Shown here: piece after piece, positions 9,123 through 18,777 of the stretch
Layout: the number at the start of each line of letters is the position of its first letter
Position numbering within the stretch: the first letter of the stretch is position 1
Origin: Gordonia tangerina
Lineage (GTDB): Bacteria > Actinomycetota > Actinomycetes > Mycobacteriales > Mycobacteriaceae
Length of the DNA stretch: 64,000 nucleotides
Reading direction: 5' to 3'
Assembly: GCF_021556435.1 (NCBI RefSeq)
Contig: NZ_JAKGCU010000027.1
Span: 1-64,000, forward strand
The notes under the pieces: generated by a model
What the model was told of the DNA's origin: nothing
Seen by the model: the letters and a program-made list of their open reading frames with translations, nothing else
The model's database searches: none
Translations under genes and position numbers: made by a program

Positions 9123-9135
9123 GCTGCCTCTCGGG

Positions 9136-11592
9136 TCACTTCCGGATTCGGGTCATCTCGGGGTCGACCACCGGTTCGGAGGTGACGACAGCCGTGTACT
9201 GCGTTGTCTGGTAGGAGATCTCGACCTGGCTACCGTCGGCCAGGTCCGCGGGCAGCCACGCGTACGCCAGGCAGGCGCCGACGGTCGCCGACCAGCCGGC
9301 GCTGGTGATGTAGCCGACGACCGCGCCGTTCACCGCCACCGGTTCCTTGCCGAGCACGACGGCGGCGGGGTCGGTCAACCGCAGGGTGCGCAGTCTGCTC
9401 GGCGCGCCGCGTTCGGCCAGTGCCGACTTCCCGAGGAAATCGTCCTTGGACATGCGGACGGCGAAGTCGAGGCCCGCGGCGGCCGGGGTGTGCTCGATGG
9501 TCATGTCGGTTCCGGCCGAGCGATACCCTTTCTCGATGCGCAGGCTGTTGAAGGCGATCCGGCCGGCCGCGATGATGCCGTGCGGTTCACCCGCCGCCAT
9601 CACGGCGTCCCACAGCGCCCGGCCGTTGGCCGCCGAGGTGTAGATCTCCCAGCCGAGTTCACCCACATACGACACCCGCATCAGGGTCACCGGCACCGCG
9701 CCGACGGTGGTCGTCATCGCGCGGAAGTACCGCAGCCCGTCATTGGTCAGGTCGGCCGGGGTCAGCGGTGCCAGCACGTCGCGCGCCAGCGGTCCCCACA
9801 GTCCGAGGCAGCAGGTGGCCGTGGTGATGTCACGCAACGTCACCGAACCGTCCGCCGGGAGGTGGCGGGTGATCCAGTCGAAGTCCAGCGGGCCGTTGGC
9901 GCCCACCTGGAACAGGTTGTCGGTGAGGCGGGCGACGGTCAGATCCGAACGGACACCGCCCTTGTCGTCGAGCATCAGCGTGTAGGTCACCGAGCCCACG
10001 GATTTGTCCATGTTGTTGGTGGTGAGCTGCTGCAGCAGGGCCAGCGCGCCGGGCCCGGAGAGTTCGAATCGGGTCAGCGGAGTCATGTCGTACACGGCGA
10101 CATGACTGCGGGTGTGCGCCGCCTCCGCGACCGCGATCGGCGACCAGTGCCGGGCGGCCCAGGGATCGCGCTGCGGGATCTGCAGACCGTCGGCGACCTT
10201 CTGCTCGAGCAGCGGCCGGTTGGCCTCGAACCAGGCGGGGCGTTCCCAGAGGCCGCTCTCCCAGAACTCGGCGCCGAGATTCACCTCGCGGTCGTGGAAG
10301 GGGCTGGTGCGGACGTTGCGCGGCGCCTTCCGCTGATCGTGCGGGTGGACGATGTCGTAGACCTCCACGAAGGACTGCGAACTGGTGGCCAGGATGACGT
10401 CGTCGCGCAGCGCCTCGTCCTCGAAGCGGTACAGGTCGGTCTCGTGCACGTCGATCCCGGGGGTTCCGTCGATCATCCACTCGGCCATGGTCTTCGCCAC
10501 GCCGGCCGAATGGGTGACCCAGACCGCCTCGGCCACCCAGAATCCGGCAAGGTCGCGGTGTTCGCCCATGATCGAATGGCCGTCCGGGGTGAAGGAGAAG
10601 ATGCCGTTGAAGCCCTCCTCCACCTTCCCGTTGCCGAGTTCGGGCAGCAGCGCGACGGTGTGCTGCCAGGCGTCGTCGAAGTCGTCAGGGGTGAACATGA
10701 GTTTCGAGGGCATCTCGTCGAGCGAGATCTTCGTCTCGTAGTCGAGGTTGCCCACATCCGACGGCATCGGGCGATGGCCGTAGTAGCCGATACCGATGCG
10801 GTCGCCGTGCTCGCGGTAGTACAGGTCGTGATCCTGATGTCGCAGGATCGGCAGCGACGCCTCGGCCAGAGCGGAGTTGACCCCGCGGCGGGAGTCGATG
10901 GCGGTGGTGATCGCGTACTGGTGGGCCATCGGCACCAGCGGGATGGTGAGCCCCACCCGGCGGCCGAACTCGCGACCCCAGAAACCGGTGCAGCACACCA
11001 CGATGTCAGCGTCGACAACTCCGGTCGTGGTCCGCACGCCGCGGACCTCACCGTTGGCCTCGACGACGTCGATCACCTCCTGCTCGCCGCGGAACACCGC
11101 ACCCCGCGACATGGCACGAGCTGCCTGGGCCTCTACTGCGCGCATCGCCTTGGCGAGACCGTCGTTGGGGGTGTGCAGTCCGCCGAGGACGAGATCGCGG
11201 TCGATCAGCGGGTACATGGCGGCGCACTCCGCGGCGTCGACGAGCCGATGCTCGACACCGCGCGCGGCCGCCCAGCCGGCCTTGCGGTGCAAGTCTTCCC
11301 AGCGCTCCGGGGTGGTGGCGAGTTCGAGCCCGCCCAGCGGGTTGAAGCACCAGCCGTCGGGGTGTTCGAGCGAGGAGAACGTCTCGATGGTGTACGAGGC
11401 GAGTTCGGTCATCGTCTTGGACGGGTTCGTCGCGAAGACGAGACCGGGTGCGTGCGAGGTGGAGCCGCCGGTGGCGAACAGCGGGCCGCGGTCGAGGACC
11501 GTGACGTCGGTCCAACCGCGCGCGGTGAGCTCGTCGGCCAGGGAGGTGCCGACGATGCCGGCGCCGACGATCACGACTTTCGGTGCAGCCAT
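9136..11592 (-). CDS. Dimethylglycine oxidase/dehydrogenase (FAD- and folate-dependent)
   Basis: It oxidatively demethylates N,N-dimethylglycine to sarcosine and passes the one-carbon unit to tetrahydrofolate. It has 818 aa from MAAPKVVIVGAG; an ATG 14 codons upstream adds only MLPTQNPTRERQIP. The N-terminal half is a DAO-type FAD domain: dinucleotide fold VVIVGAGIVGTSLADELTAR and the GGSTSHAPGLVF motif whose His carries covalent FAD in Arthrobacter dimethylglycine oxidase. The C-terminal half is an aminomethyltransferase-like folate domain (AVYDMTPLTRFELSGPGAL, MRVSYVGELGWEIYTSAANG, RIEKGYRSAGTDMTIEHTP). Length and order match the Arthrobacter enzyme of about 830 aa. It is the third step of the betaine route encoded here, between purU and the importer gene. 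Whether oxygen or another acceptor is used cannot be read from sequence. Confidence 0.93.
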   Translation of the reverse strand: MAAPKVVIVGAGIVGTSLADELTARGWTDVTVLDRGPLFATGGSTSHAPGLVFATNPSKTMTELASYTIETFSSLEHPDGWCFNPLGGLELATTPERWEDLHRKAGWAAARGVEHRLVDAAECAAMYPLIDRDLVLGGLHTPNDGLAKAMRAVEAQAARAMSRGAVFRGEQEVIDVVEANGEVRGVRTTTGVVDADIVVCCTGFWGREFGRRVGLTIPLVPMAHQYAITTAIDSRRGVNSALAEASLPILRHQDHDLYYREHGDRIGIGYYGHRPMPSDVGNLDYETKISLDEMPSKLMFTPDDFDDAWQHTVALLPELGNGKVEEGFNGIFSFTPDGHSIMGEHRDLAGFWVAEAVWVTHSAGVAKTMAEWMIDGTPGIDVHETDLYRFEDEALRDDVILATSSQSFVEVYDIVHPHDQRKAPRNVRTSPFHDREVNLGAEFWESGLWERPAWFEANRPLLEQKVADGLQIPQRDPWAARHWSPIAVAEAAHTRSHVAVYDMTPLTRFELSGPGALALLQQLTTNNMDKSVGSVTYTLMLDDKGGVRSDLTVARLTDNLFQVGANGPLDFDWITRHLPADGSVTLRDITTATCCLGLWGPLARDVLAPLTPADLTNDGLRYFRAMTTTVGAVPVTLMRVSYVGELGWEIYTSAANGRALWDAVMAAGEPHGIIAAGRIAFNSLRIEKGYRSAGTDMTIEHTPAAAGLDFAVRMSKDDFLGKSALAERGAPSRLRTLRLTDPAAVVLGKEPVAVNGAVVGYITSAGWSATVGACLAYAWLPADLADGSQVEISYQTTQYTAVVTSEPVVDPEMTRIRK

Positions 11593-11643
11593 GGGAATCT
11601 GTCTTTCTCGGGTGGGGTTCTGGGTCGGTAGCACGGGTGCGGG

Positions 11644-12492
11644 TCAGGTGAAGACGACGGTGCTGGTACCGTTCATCAGCACCCGGTTCTCGCTGTGCCA
11701 GCGCACGGCACGCGACAGCGTCAACGCCTCGGCGTCGCTACCGGCAAAGGCCAGTCGCCGGGGGTCGTGGGTGTGGTCGATACGGATGACCTCCTGCTCG
11801 ATGATGGGTCCCTCATCGAGGTCGGGGGTCACGTAGTGGGCGGTGGCGCCGACGTACTTCACCCCCCGCTGGTGCGCCTGGTGATACGGCTTGGCGCCCT
11901 TGAAACCCGGCAGGAAGGAGTGGTGGATGTTGATGGCGCGGCCCCGCAGGGCCGAACAGGTCTCGTCGGAGAGGATCTGCATGTAGCGCGCCAACACCAC
12001 CAGGTCGACGTCGTAGGACGACACCAGATCGAGCATCGCGGTCTCGGCCTGCGCCTTGGTGTCCGGCGTCACCGGGATGTGATGGAACGGCAGCCCCGCG
12101 GATTCGGCCATCGGCGCGAGCTCGGTGTGGTTGGAGGCGACTGCGACGAGGTCGCCGCCGAGGGTGCCCGATCGCCACCGGAAGATCAGGTCGTTGAGGC
12201 AGTGCCCCAGCCGCGACACCATCACCAGGATCCGCTGTGGAGTCTGGTCGTCGATCGAGTACTCCGCGTCCAGCCCGCTGGCGAGATGGTCGAAGGCGGC
12301 CGACAGTTGCTCCGAGCCGGACTGGCGGGCCGACGCGAACTCGGTCCGCACGAACAGGGTGTGGGTGATCGGGTCGTCGAACTGCTGGTGGTCGAGCACC
12401 TCGCAGCCGTGGCTGTAGAGGAACGAGCTGATCGCGTGCATGACACCGCCGCGGGACGGGCACCGCAGGGTGAGGGTGAATCGGTCGGACAT
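11644..12492 (-). CDS. purU: Formyltetrahydrofolate deformylase
   Basis: It hydrolyses 10-formyl-tetrahydrofolate to formate and tetrahydrofolate. It has 282 aa, the usual length. An N-terminal ACT-like domain (LTLRCPSRGGVMHAISSFLY) is followed by the formyltransferase fold with LVVLARYMQILS and the active-site region INIHHSFLPGFKGAKPYHQA, then YVTPDLDEGPIIEQE holding the catalytic Asp. The gene lies between soxG (33-bp gap) and the dimethylglycine oxidase gene (51-bp gap). In this setting it regenerates free tetrahydrofolate from the one-carbon units released by dimethylglycine and sarcosine oxidation, a pairing known from other betaine/sarcosine clusters. Confidence 0.95.
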   Translation of the reverse strand: MSDRFTLTLRCPSRGGVMHAISSFLYSHGCEVLDHQQFDDPITHTLFVRTEFASARQSGSEQLSAAFDHLASGLDAEYSIDDQTPQRILVMVSRLGHCLNDLIFRWRSGTLGGDLVAVASNHTELAPMAESAGLPFHHIPVTPDTKAQAETAMLDLVSSYDVDLVVLARYMQILSDETCSALRGRAINIHHSFLPGFKGAKPYHQAHQRGVKYVGATAHYVTPDLDEGPIIEQEVIRIDHTHDPRRLAFAGSDAEALTLSRAVRWHSENRVLMNGTSTVVFT

Positions 12493-12525
12493 GGGTTCCT
12501 CTACGGGGTGGGGATGGAAGGTGGA

Positions 12526-13092
12526 TCAGGGGGTTGTGGCGACGTACTCGGTGGCGGCGTCGACGAGCCACCCCGCGAGATAGTCGGCGAAGGAGCTGCG
12601 GACGAAGATCGCGAACCCGCCCGGGACGCGGTGCATGATCACGCCGGCCTGCGCGAGTTGTGTCTGCACGACGTCGTCGTCGCCGAACCCGTTCGGGGAG
12701 AGGTCGAGGGCACATCCGTGGGCGAGGATGGTTTCGGCGTGGGGCCCGCCGAGTACCAGTCGGGTGCGCTGACCCGACATGTCGGCCACGTACGCGCTGT
12801 CGCCGGCGCGATCGCCGACCGTTGCGGTCAACGCGTGGGGTGCGACGCCGGCCGTGTAGACCAAGAACTCGTCGGGCCCCAGCCAGAGTGTCGTCTCCGG
12901 GCCGGTGGACCGCATCCGGCAGACCCCGGGCAGCTCGAGTCGCGCACTCGCCGCGGGCCCGGTGGGACGCACCACGGCCTGAGCAACCGGGGTCTCGGCC
13001 AGCAGGATCGCCGGGGCGAGGGCGGCGAACCGTTGCGACCAGTCGCGTAGCGGCGGGGTCGGCTCCAGATCGGGAATGGTGGTGTCAGCCAT
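12526..13092 (-). CDS. soxG: Sarcosine oxidase gamma subunit
   Basis: The smallest regulatory/structural subunit of heterotetrameric sarcosine oxidase, 188 aa. The ATG at 13092 is chosen because AGAAGGAG lies 8 nt upstream; it overlaps the soxA stop by 8 bp, which implies translational coupling. SoxG features include the PGVCRMRSTGPETTLWLGPD segment, YVADMSGQRTRLVLGGPHAE and ILAHGCALDLSPNGF, and the C-terminal VPGGFAIFVRSSFADYLAGW. It is related to the folate-binding aminomethyltransferase fold but is shorter. It follows soxD-soxA and precedes purU in the operon. Confidence 0.9.
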   Translation of the reverse strand: MADTTIPDLEPTPPLRDWSQRFAALAPAILLAETPVAQAVVRPTGPAASARLELPGVCRMRSTGPETTLWLGPDEFLVYTAGVAPHALTATVGDRAGDSAYVADMSGQRTRLVLGGPHAETILAHGCALDLSPNGFGDDDVVQTQLAQAGVIMHRVPGGFAIFVRSSFADYLAGWLVDAATEYVATTP

Positions 13093-16000
13093 CGCGTCGC
13101 GCTCCTTCTGCATCGACGAAAACAGTTGAGGTGATCTCCACTTCGCACAGTGTGTCGCCGACCGGGACGTCGAGTCGGGTGCCGATCAGGTCGCGTCCAC
13201 CCTTCACCAGCGCCAGCGCGAACGTCCGGCCCAGTTCCGCGCTGCGGTAGCTCGACGTCACATGACCGAGCATCGGCACCGGCGGAGGCGGCAGCGTGCG
13301 GTCGGTCCGGTGGGAGATGATCTGTGATCCCTCCGGCAGCCAGGTGGTGCCGTCGGTCGGCAACAGGCCCACCAGATGTTTGCGGTCGGGCGCCGTCGCC
13401 GAGGCACGTGCGAAGGACCGCTTGCCGACGAAGTCGGGCTTCTTCTTCGACACCGCCCAACTCATCCCCAGGTCGTGCGGGGTGACGGTGCCGTCGGTGT
13501 CCTGACCGATGATGGGGTAGCCCTTCTCGGCACGCAGTACATGCATCGTCTCGGTGCCATAGGGGGTGATGCCGTACGGTTCACCTGCCGCGATCAGCTG
13601 CCGCCACAGGGCATCGGCATAGTTCGCGCCGACGTTGACCTCGTAGGCGAGTTCACCTGAGAAACTGATGCGGCCGACGCGGACGGGCACCCCGCGGTAG
13701 GTGGTGTCGCGCCAGCCCATGAATTCGAAGGCCTCGGTCGAGACGGCGAGGTCGGCGAACACCGCCCCGACGACGTCGCGGGAACGGGGTCCCACCACTG
13801 GGAAGGTGGCCACCTGGTCGGTCAGCGATGTCATCCACACGCGCAGATCCGGCCACTCGGTCTGGTGCCACTCCTCCATCCAGTCGAGGATCGCGGCGGC
13901 GTTTCCGGTGGTGGTGTAGACGGTGTAGCGGTCGGCGGCGGTCCGCATCACCGTACCGTCGTCCTTGACCATCCCGTCCGCGCCGCACATGACGCCGTAG
14001 CGCACCTTGCCGACCGGCAGCGTGCTCATCATGTTGGTGTAGAGCAGATCGAGGAAGGCCGGGGCGTCGGGCCCGGCGACGTCGATGACGCCGAGGGTGG
14101 AGCCATCGAGGATGCCGACACCCGTTCGGACCGCGGCACACTCGCGCAGCACGGCATCGTGCATGTCCTCGCCGCCGCGTGGATAGTACCGCGGTCGCTT
14201 CCACTGTCCGACATCTTCGAAGACGGCGCCGCGCTCGACATGCCAGTCGTGGATCGGCGTTCGTCGCACCGGGTCGTAGCCGTCTCCGCGGTCGCGGCCG
14301 GCGAGGGCGGCGAAGGTGACCGGGGTGTAGGGCGGACGGAACGTGGTGGTGCCGGCGTCGTTCACGGGGATGCCGAGCATCTGCGCGACGATCCCCGATG
14401 TCACGATGCCCGATGTCTTGCCCTGGTCGTGACCGGTGCCGATGGTGGTGTAGCGCTTGACATGTTCCACCGACCGCATGCCCGCGCCCAACGCCCGGGC
14501 GATGTCGGCGACGGTCGCATCGCGCTGCAGGTCGACGAACGAGGTCGAGTCCGCCGTGTCGGGATCGGGCACATACCAGCAGACGGCGGGCGCCGCCGGT
14601 GTTCGTTCGGTGACCCGCGGGACTGCGCGGAACTCCGGCAGTGGCCGGCCGAGCCCGTTCAGGCTCGCGACCGCACCGCGTCGACCGCTCGCCAGACATG
14701 CCGTCAAGGTCGTGAGACCGGCTGCAGCGCCCACGATCTCGGTGTTCGCCACGGTGCCGGTGGGCAGGAAGGCCGCGGCGTGGTCGTCGAAAGCGATCGT
14801 TCCCCGCAGCTGGCTCCACAGGTGCACCGCCGGGTTCCAGCCGCCGCTGACCAGGACGGTGTCACAGGCGATGGACGTGCCGTCGCTCAGGTCGACCGCG
14901 GTGACCGCATCGGTGCCGTGCGCGCGGGTCACGGTGGTGTCGGCCAGGATCGGGACGCCGCGGCGCTGCGCCTTCTCGCGTAGGTCTGTGCTCACCGTCT
15001 CCCGGACGTCGACGATGGCGGGTACCGACATGCCGGCGTCGACCAGAGCGAAGGCGGCCGCATAGGCTGCGTCGCAGGCGGTGAACACCACCGCCGAACG
15101 CCCCACCCGCACCCCGTACCGCTTCAGGTACTCGGCGCCGGCACCGGCGAGCATGACGCCGGGCAGATCGTTGCCGCCGAACACGATCGGGCGTTCGTGG
15201 GCGCCGGTGGCGATGACGATTCGGCGGGCCCGGATGCGGTGCACACGTTGCCGCGAGATGTGTGTTGGCGCGGCAGTACCGAGGTGGTCGGTGCGGTGCT
15301 CGACGGCGAGCAGGAAACCGTCGTCGTAGGCGCCGAACGCGGTGGTGCGGGTCAGGCGCGTGACGTGATCATAGGAATCCAGTTCGGCGACGGCGTCGCT
15401 CACCCATCCGGCGCCGGGTGTCGCGCCGCCCGCCTCGCCCCGCTCATCGACGAGCAACACCCGCGCACCTGCTCGCGCGGAGATCAGGGCCGACATGAGA
15501 CCCGCGGCGCCCGCCCCCACCACGAGGACATCGGGATGGTGGTGCAGGGCGTCATAGCGTGCGTCGTCGACAGTGGTGCTCAGCTTGCCCCAGCCGGGGA
15601 CGCCGTGTGCGACGAGTCCGGGACACAGGGCGACGGTGGTGGCGGGGATCATCGGCTCCACGATGGGTGCGTCGACACCGACCTGTGCGGTCGCGTCCTC
15701 GGCCCATGCGCCGGTGATGCCGCGCGGCCGGCCGAGGTTGACGCTGCTGGTGACGACCCGTACGCCGTTGGCGAGCAGCGCCGAGGCGAGGGTGTCGCCC
15801 GCGTAGCCGTGGTAGGTCACCCCGTCGAAGACGAAGTCGATGGGACGGGATCGGTCGATGCGTCCGCCGGTCCCGGTGCGGAAGGGTTGGGATTCGGCGT
15901 GGGTGGGGGTCGACGTGAGGTCGGTACCTTCTTCGCTGGTCGTGGTCCCGTTCTGCTGATTGAGTAGCCCCGAGCCGCTAGGCGAGGGGTGTATCGAAAT

Positions 16001-16396
16001 CAGCCCACCGTCGGGCGTATCGAGAGTGCTTGCGGTGGGACTGGTCTCGATACGTTCCTCGCCTAGCGGCTCGGAACTACTCCTTGGATCGAGTAGCGGC
16101 GAACGGAGTGAGTCGTGTATCGAGATCGACCAGCGGTTGGGGCGGCGGGTCTCGCCATCCACGAACTCGTACGTCACCGTGTCGCGCTCGAGGGTGAACC
16201 ACTGGCGGCAACCGGCGGTGTGACACCAGCGTTCGACCATCGCACCCTTGGGATTCGGGCGGAAGAACAGGTAGTGCGCCCAGTGGGTGTCGTCGAGCTC
16301 GGCGGGCTGCTCGGGGTAGGAGATGCCGGCGGCGGCGCCATAGTGGAACTCGGTCTCTTCGCGGGGCCCGCAGTGCGGGCACGGGATCATCTGCAT
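13085..16396 (-). CDS. soxA: Sarcosine oxidase delta-alpha fusion (SoxD-linker-SoxA)
   Basis: A single open frame of 1103 aa. Residues 1 to about 88 are the delta subunit: MIPCPHCGPREETEFHYG and WCHTAGCRQWF supply the zinc ligands (Cys6, Cys9 and the Cys/His of CHTAGC). Residues about 169-1103 are the alpha subunit: N-terminal RIDRSRPIDFVFDGVTYHGY domain, NAD-type fold VVGAGAAGLMSALISARAGA, ATGAHERPIVFGGNDLPGVM, and the C-terminal folate/aminomethyltransferase half (LGVIDVAGPDAPAFLDLLYT, RISFSGELAYEVNVGANYAD). Normally soxD and soxA are separate genes. Here about 80 Ser/Pro-rich codons, largely from three intergenic repeat units, join them without a stop. No ATG, GTG or TTG in the alpha frame lies between the two parts, so alpha is apparently made only as a fusion. 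Alternative explanations are processing or a non-canonical start. Confidence 0.88.
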   Translation of the reverse strand: MQMIPCPHCGPREETEFHYGAAAGISYPEQPAELDDTHWAHYLFFRPNPKGAMVERWCHTAGCRQWFTLERDTVTYEFVDGETRRPNRWSISIHDSLRSPLLDPRSSSEPLGEERIETSPTASTLDTPDGGLISIHPSPSGSGLLNQQNGTTTSEEGTDLTSTPTHAESQPFRTGTGGRIDRSRPIDFVFDGVTYHGYAGDTLASALLANGVRVVTSSVNLGRPRGITGAWAEDATAQVGVDAPIVEPMIPATTVALCPGLVAHGVPGWGKLSTTVDDARYDALHHHPDVLVVGAGAAGLMSALISARAGARVLLVDERGEAGGATPGAGWVSDAVAELDSYDHVTRLTRTTAFGAYDDGFLLAVEHRTDHLGTAAPTHISRQRVHRIRARRIVIATGAHERPIVFGGNDLPGVMLAGAGAEYLKRYGVRVGRSAVVFTACDAAYAAAFALVDAGMSVPAIVDVRETVSTDLREKAQRRGVPILADTTVTRAHGTDAVTAVDLSDGTSIACDTVLVSGGWNPAVHLWSQLRGTIAFDDHAAAFLPTGTVANTEIVGAAAGLTTLTACLASGRRGAVASLNGLGRPLPEFRAVPRVTERTPAAPAVCWYVPDPDTADSTSFVDLQRDATVADIARALGAGMRSVEHVKRYTTIGTGHDQGKTSGIVTSGIVAQMLGIPVNDAGTTTFRPPYTPVTFAALAGRDRGDGYDPVRRTPIHDWHVERGAVFEDVGQWKRPRYYPRGGEDMHDAVLRECAAVRTGVGILDGSTLGVIDVAGPDAPAFLDLLYTNMMSTLPVGKVRYGVMCGADGMVKDDGTVMRTAADRYTVYTTTGNAAAILDWMEEWHQTEWPDLRVWMTSLTDQVATFPVVGPRSRDVVGAVFADLAVSTEAFEFMGWRDTTYRGVPVRVGRISFSGELAYEVNVGANYADALWRQLIAAGEPYGITPYGTETMHVLRAEKGYPIIGQDTDGTVTPHDLGMSWAVSKKKPDFVGKRSFARASATAPDRKHLVGLLPTDGTTWLPEGSQIISHRTDRTLPPPPVPMLGHVTSSYRSAELGRTFALALVKGGRDLIGTRLDVPVGDTLCEVEITSTVFVDAEGARRDG
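15962..16123. repeat. Three hairpin repeat units inside soxD-soxA
   Basis: Units lie at 15962-15997 (forward), 16047-16082 (inverted copy, 31 of 36 positions equal) and 16091-16123 (forward, same ends, different core). Each begins GAGTAG and ends TGTATCGA or CGTATCGA. Each core can fold as four base pairs, a tandem G.A/A.G mismatch, two or three more pairs and a small loop. Between the first two units the outer pairs change together (CC with GG in one, TT with AA in the other), a compensatory change supporting a conserved RNA or DNA hairpin. They look like dispersed intergenic elements of actinobacterial genomes but here they are translated. Confidence 0.75.
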
Positions 16397-16430
16397 GGTG
16401 GTGTCTCTGTACTCGAGGCGGTGGCGGGGA

Positions 16431-17693
16431 TCAGTGGGCGACGGCGGCGGCGCCGTGCTCGTCGATGAGTCGACCGGTGACGAACCGGTCGAGGGCGAAC
16501 GGTGCGTTGATGGCGTGTGGGCTGCCGGTGGCCACCGTGTGGGCCAGACACCAGCCGACCCCGGGTGTCGCTTTGAAACCTCCTGTGCCCCAGCCGCAGT
16601 TGAGGTACAGGTTCTCGTACGGGGTGGCGCCGACGATGGGTGAGGCGTCCGGGGTGACGTCGACGATGCCGCCCCAGGTGCGCAGCAGCCGGGCCCGACC
16701 GAACACGGGGAACAGTTCCACGGCTGCGGCCATCTGACGTTCGATGATGTGGAAGGCGCCGCGCTGACCGTAGCCGTTGTAGGAGTCGACGCCTGCGCCC
16801 ATCACGAGTTCGCCCTTGTGTGCCTGGGAGACGTACACGTGCACCGCATTCGACATCACCACCGTCGGATGGATGGGTTCGAGCAGCTCGGAGACCAGCG
16901 CCTGCAGGGGGTGGCTCTGTACCGGTACCCGGAAGCCGAGCTGGTCGGTGAGGGTGGAGGTGTGGCCGGCCGCGCACAGGGCGACGGTCCCGGCACCGAT
17001 CCGGCCGAGGTTGGTGTCGACCCCGACCACGCGGTCACCGTCGGTGACGAAACCGGTGACCTCACAGTTCTGGATGATGTCGACCCCGGCGTCACTGGCG
17101 CTGCGGGCGAAGCCCCAGGCCACGTAGTCGTGTTTGGCGATCCCGCCGCGCGGCTGGAAGGTGGCGCCGAGCACCGGGTAGCGGATGTCGGCCGAGGTGT
17201 TGACGATCGGGCACACCTGGGCGACCTGCTTCGGGTCGAGCCATTCTGCATCGATCCCGTTGAGTCGATTGGCCTCCACGCGCCGGATGCTGTCGCGTAC
17301 GTCCTGCTCGGTGTGGGCGAGGTTGAGCACCCCTCGCTGGCTGAACAGGATCGGGTATCCGAGTTCGTCTTCGAGGCCCTCCCACAGTTTCAGGGAGTGC
17401 TCATAGATGCCGGCGCTCTCGTCCCACAGGTAGTTGGAGCGGATGAGGGTGGTGTTGCGGGCCATGTTGCCGCCGGCCAGCCAGCCGCGCTCCAGCACGG
17501 CGACATTCGTGATGCCGTGGTTTCGGGCGAGGTAGTGGGCGGTGGCCAGTCCGTGACCGCCCCCGCCCACGATCACCACATCGTAGGTCGACTTGGGTTC
17601 GGCTGCCCGCCAGAGGAAGTCGGGGTGGTGGGGGAGGTGCGCGCCGGGTGGGAGCGCGGCGTCGGGTGCGGCGATCCGGGGGTCTGTGGGCAT
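16431..17693 (-). CDS. soxB: Sarcosine oxidase beta subunit
   Basis: The catalytic flavoprotein subunit: oxidises sarcosine at its FAD and passes electrons to FMN. It has 420 aa, close to the 400-405 of the Corynebacterium/Arthrobacter enzyme plus an N-terminal extension. The dinucleotide fold is [20 protein letters not shown]; family blocks are [60 protein letters not shown] (the HD region holds the His that is linked to FMN in homologues) and [18 protein letters not shown]. The gene lies 13 bp after gbcB and 34 bp before soxD-soxA, within the betaine operon. Confidence 0.95.
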   Translation of the reverse strand: MPTDPRIAAPDAALPPGAHLPHHPDFLWRAAEPKSTYDVVIVGGGGHGLATAHYLARNHGITNVAVLERGWLAGGNMARNTTLIRSNYLWDESAGIYEHSLKLWEGLEDELGYPILFSQRGVLNLAHTEQDVRDSIRRVEANRLNGIDAEWLDPKQVAQVCPIVNTSADIRYPVLGATFQPRGGIAKHDYVAWGFARSASDAGVDIIQNCEVTGFVTDGDRVVGVDTNLGRIGAGTVALCAAGHTSTLTDQLGFRVPVQSHPLQALVSELLEPIHPTVVMSNAVHVYVSQAHKGELVMGAGVDSYNGYGQRGAFHIIERQMAAAVELFPVFGRARLLRTWGGIVDVTPDASPIVGATPYENLYLNCGWGTGGFKATPGVGWCLAHTVATGSPHAINAPFALDRFVTGRLIDEHGAAAVAH

Positions 17694-17706
17694 CGTCGGG
17701 TGTTCC

Positions 17707-18768
17707 TCAGTAGTCGATCACAACGGGGGACAGGGGTTCGGAGCAGCAGAGCAGGATCTTGCCCTGGTCGATCTCGCGGGGGCGGATTCCGCCCTGGTGG
17801 TTCATCACGACGTCGCCGGAGAGTTTGCGGACCTTGCAGGACCCACACAGGCCCACCCCGCATGACGACGGCAGGGTGACCCCGGCTGCCGCGGCGGCGG
17901 CCAGGATTGTGGTCCCCGGCGCAACCCTCACCCGTCGTGCACGCCGGGAGAAGTCCACGACCACGCCGTTGTCGGAGTCGTCCTCGGCGGCAGGCAGACT
18001 GAAGCCGAAGCTCTCTTCGTGGATGCGGGCCAGACTTGCCCCCGCCGCCATCAACGAGGTGCGTACCTCACTGCGGAATCGGCCTGGCCCGCAGAGGAAT
18101 ACCTCTCGGTCGGCGAGGTCCGGGCAGACACGTTCGAGCATGGCGCGGTCGATACGGCCCCGATGGCCGGTCCAGTCGGGCAGCTCGTCGGCGACCATCC
18201 GGGTCGCGGCGAACGCCAGCGTCACGTTGGTGTGGGAGCGCGCGAGATCCTCCAGCTCCTCCTGGAACGGGATGTCGTCGACGCTGCGCGCGCTGTGCAC
18301 GAATGTGATGTCGAGTGGCGACTCGCTGTCGGTCACCGAGCGCAACATCGACATCACCGGCGTGATCCCGCTACCGGCAGAGATGAACAGATATTTCTCG
18401 GCCGGGCGCGCGGTGTAGGTGAAGCGACCGAGGGGACCGGTGGCGGCGATCATCATGCCTTCCACCATGTTGTCGTGCAGCCAGTTGGAGACGTAGCCGC
18501 CGTTGACCCGCTTGACGGTGATGGACAGGGTGCCCGGGCGGGTCGGAGGCGAGGAAATGCTGTAGCACCGCTGGATGGGGCGTCCGTCGATCTCCACCGA
18601 CAACGACAGGAACTGGCCGGGTGCGAATGCGAAGGTGTGTGAGTCGTCGGAGGCTTCGGATCCGGTGGAGAACTCCGGTGCACCGCCGGCGATGCGGAAA
18701 CTGAATGTGGTCATGTCGCGGGTGGTCTCCGCCCGGGACACGCACTGCAGGAAGATGTCGTCGGCCAT
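17707..18768 (-). CDS. gbcB: Hybrid flavin/[2Fe-2S] reductase component of glycine betaine demethylase
   Basis: It transfers electrons from NAD(P)H to the Rieske oxygenase encoded just upstream. It has 353 aa. Domain order: flavin domain ([20 protein letters not shown], where RCYS contacts the flavin), nicotinamide domain ([40 protein letters not shown]) and a C-terminal plant-type ferredoxin domain with Cys303, Cys308, Cys311 ([15 protein letters not shown]) and the last Cys in KILLCCSEP. This order matches GbcB and the phenylacetate-type reductases. Nine bp separate it from gbcA. The pairing with gbcA and the sarcosine genes makes the betaine role strong, though carnitine-type oxygenases use similar partners. 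Confidence 0.9.
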   Translation of the reverse strand: MADDIFLQCVSRAETTRDMTTFSFRIAGGAPEFSTGSEASDDSHTFAFAPGQFLSLSVEIDGRPIQRCYSISSPPTRPGTLSITVKRVNGGYVSNWLHDNMVEGMMIAATGPLGRFTYTARPAEKYLFISAGSGITPVMSMLRSVTDSESPLDITFVHSARSVDDIPFQEELEDLARSHTNVTLAFAATRMVADELPDWTGHRGRIDRAMLERVCPDLADREVFLCGPGRFRSEVRTSLMAAGASLARIHEESFGFSLPAAEDDSDNGVVVDFSRRARRVRVAPGTTILAAAAAAGVTLPSSCGVGLCGSCKVRKLSGDVVMNHQGGIRPREIDQGKILLCCSEPLSPVVIDY

Positions 18769-18777
18769 GGTGATCGG

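Noticed and set aside
8803-11631. A 942-codon open frame opposite the dimethylglycine oxidase and transporter genes
   Set aside because: Composition (His, Arg, Gly, Asp runs) is that of an antisense shadow, and both minus-strand genes there are certain.
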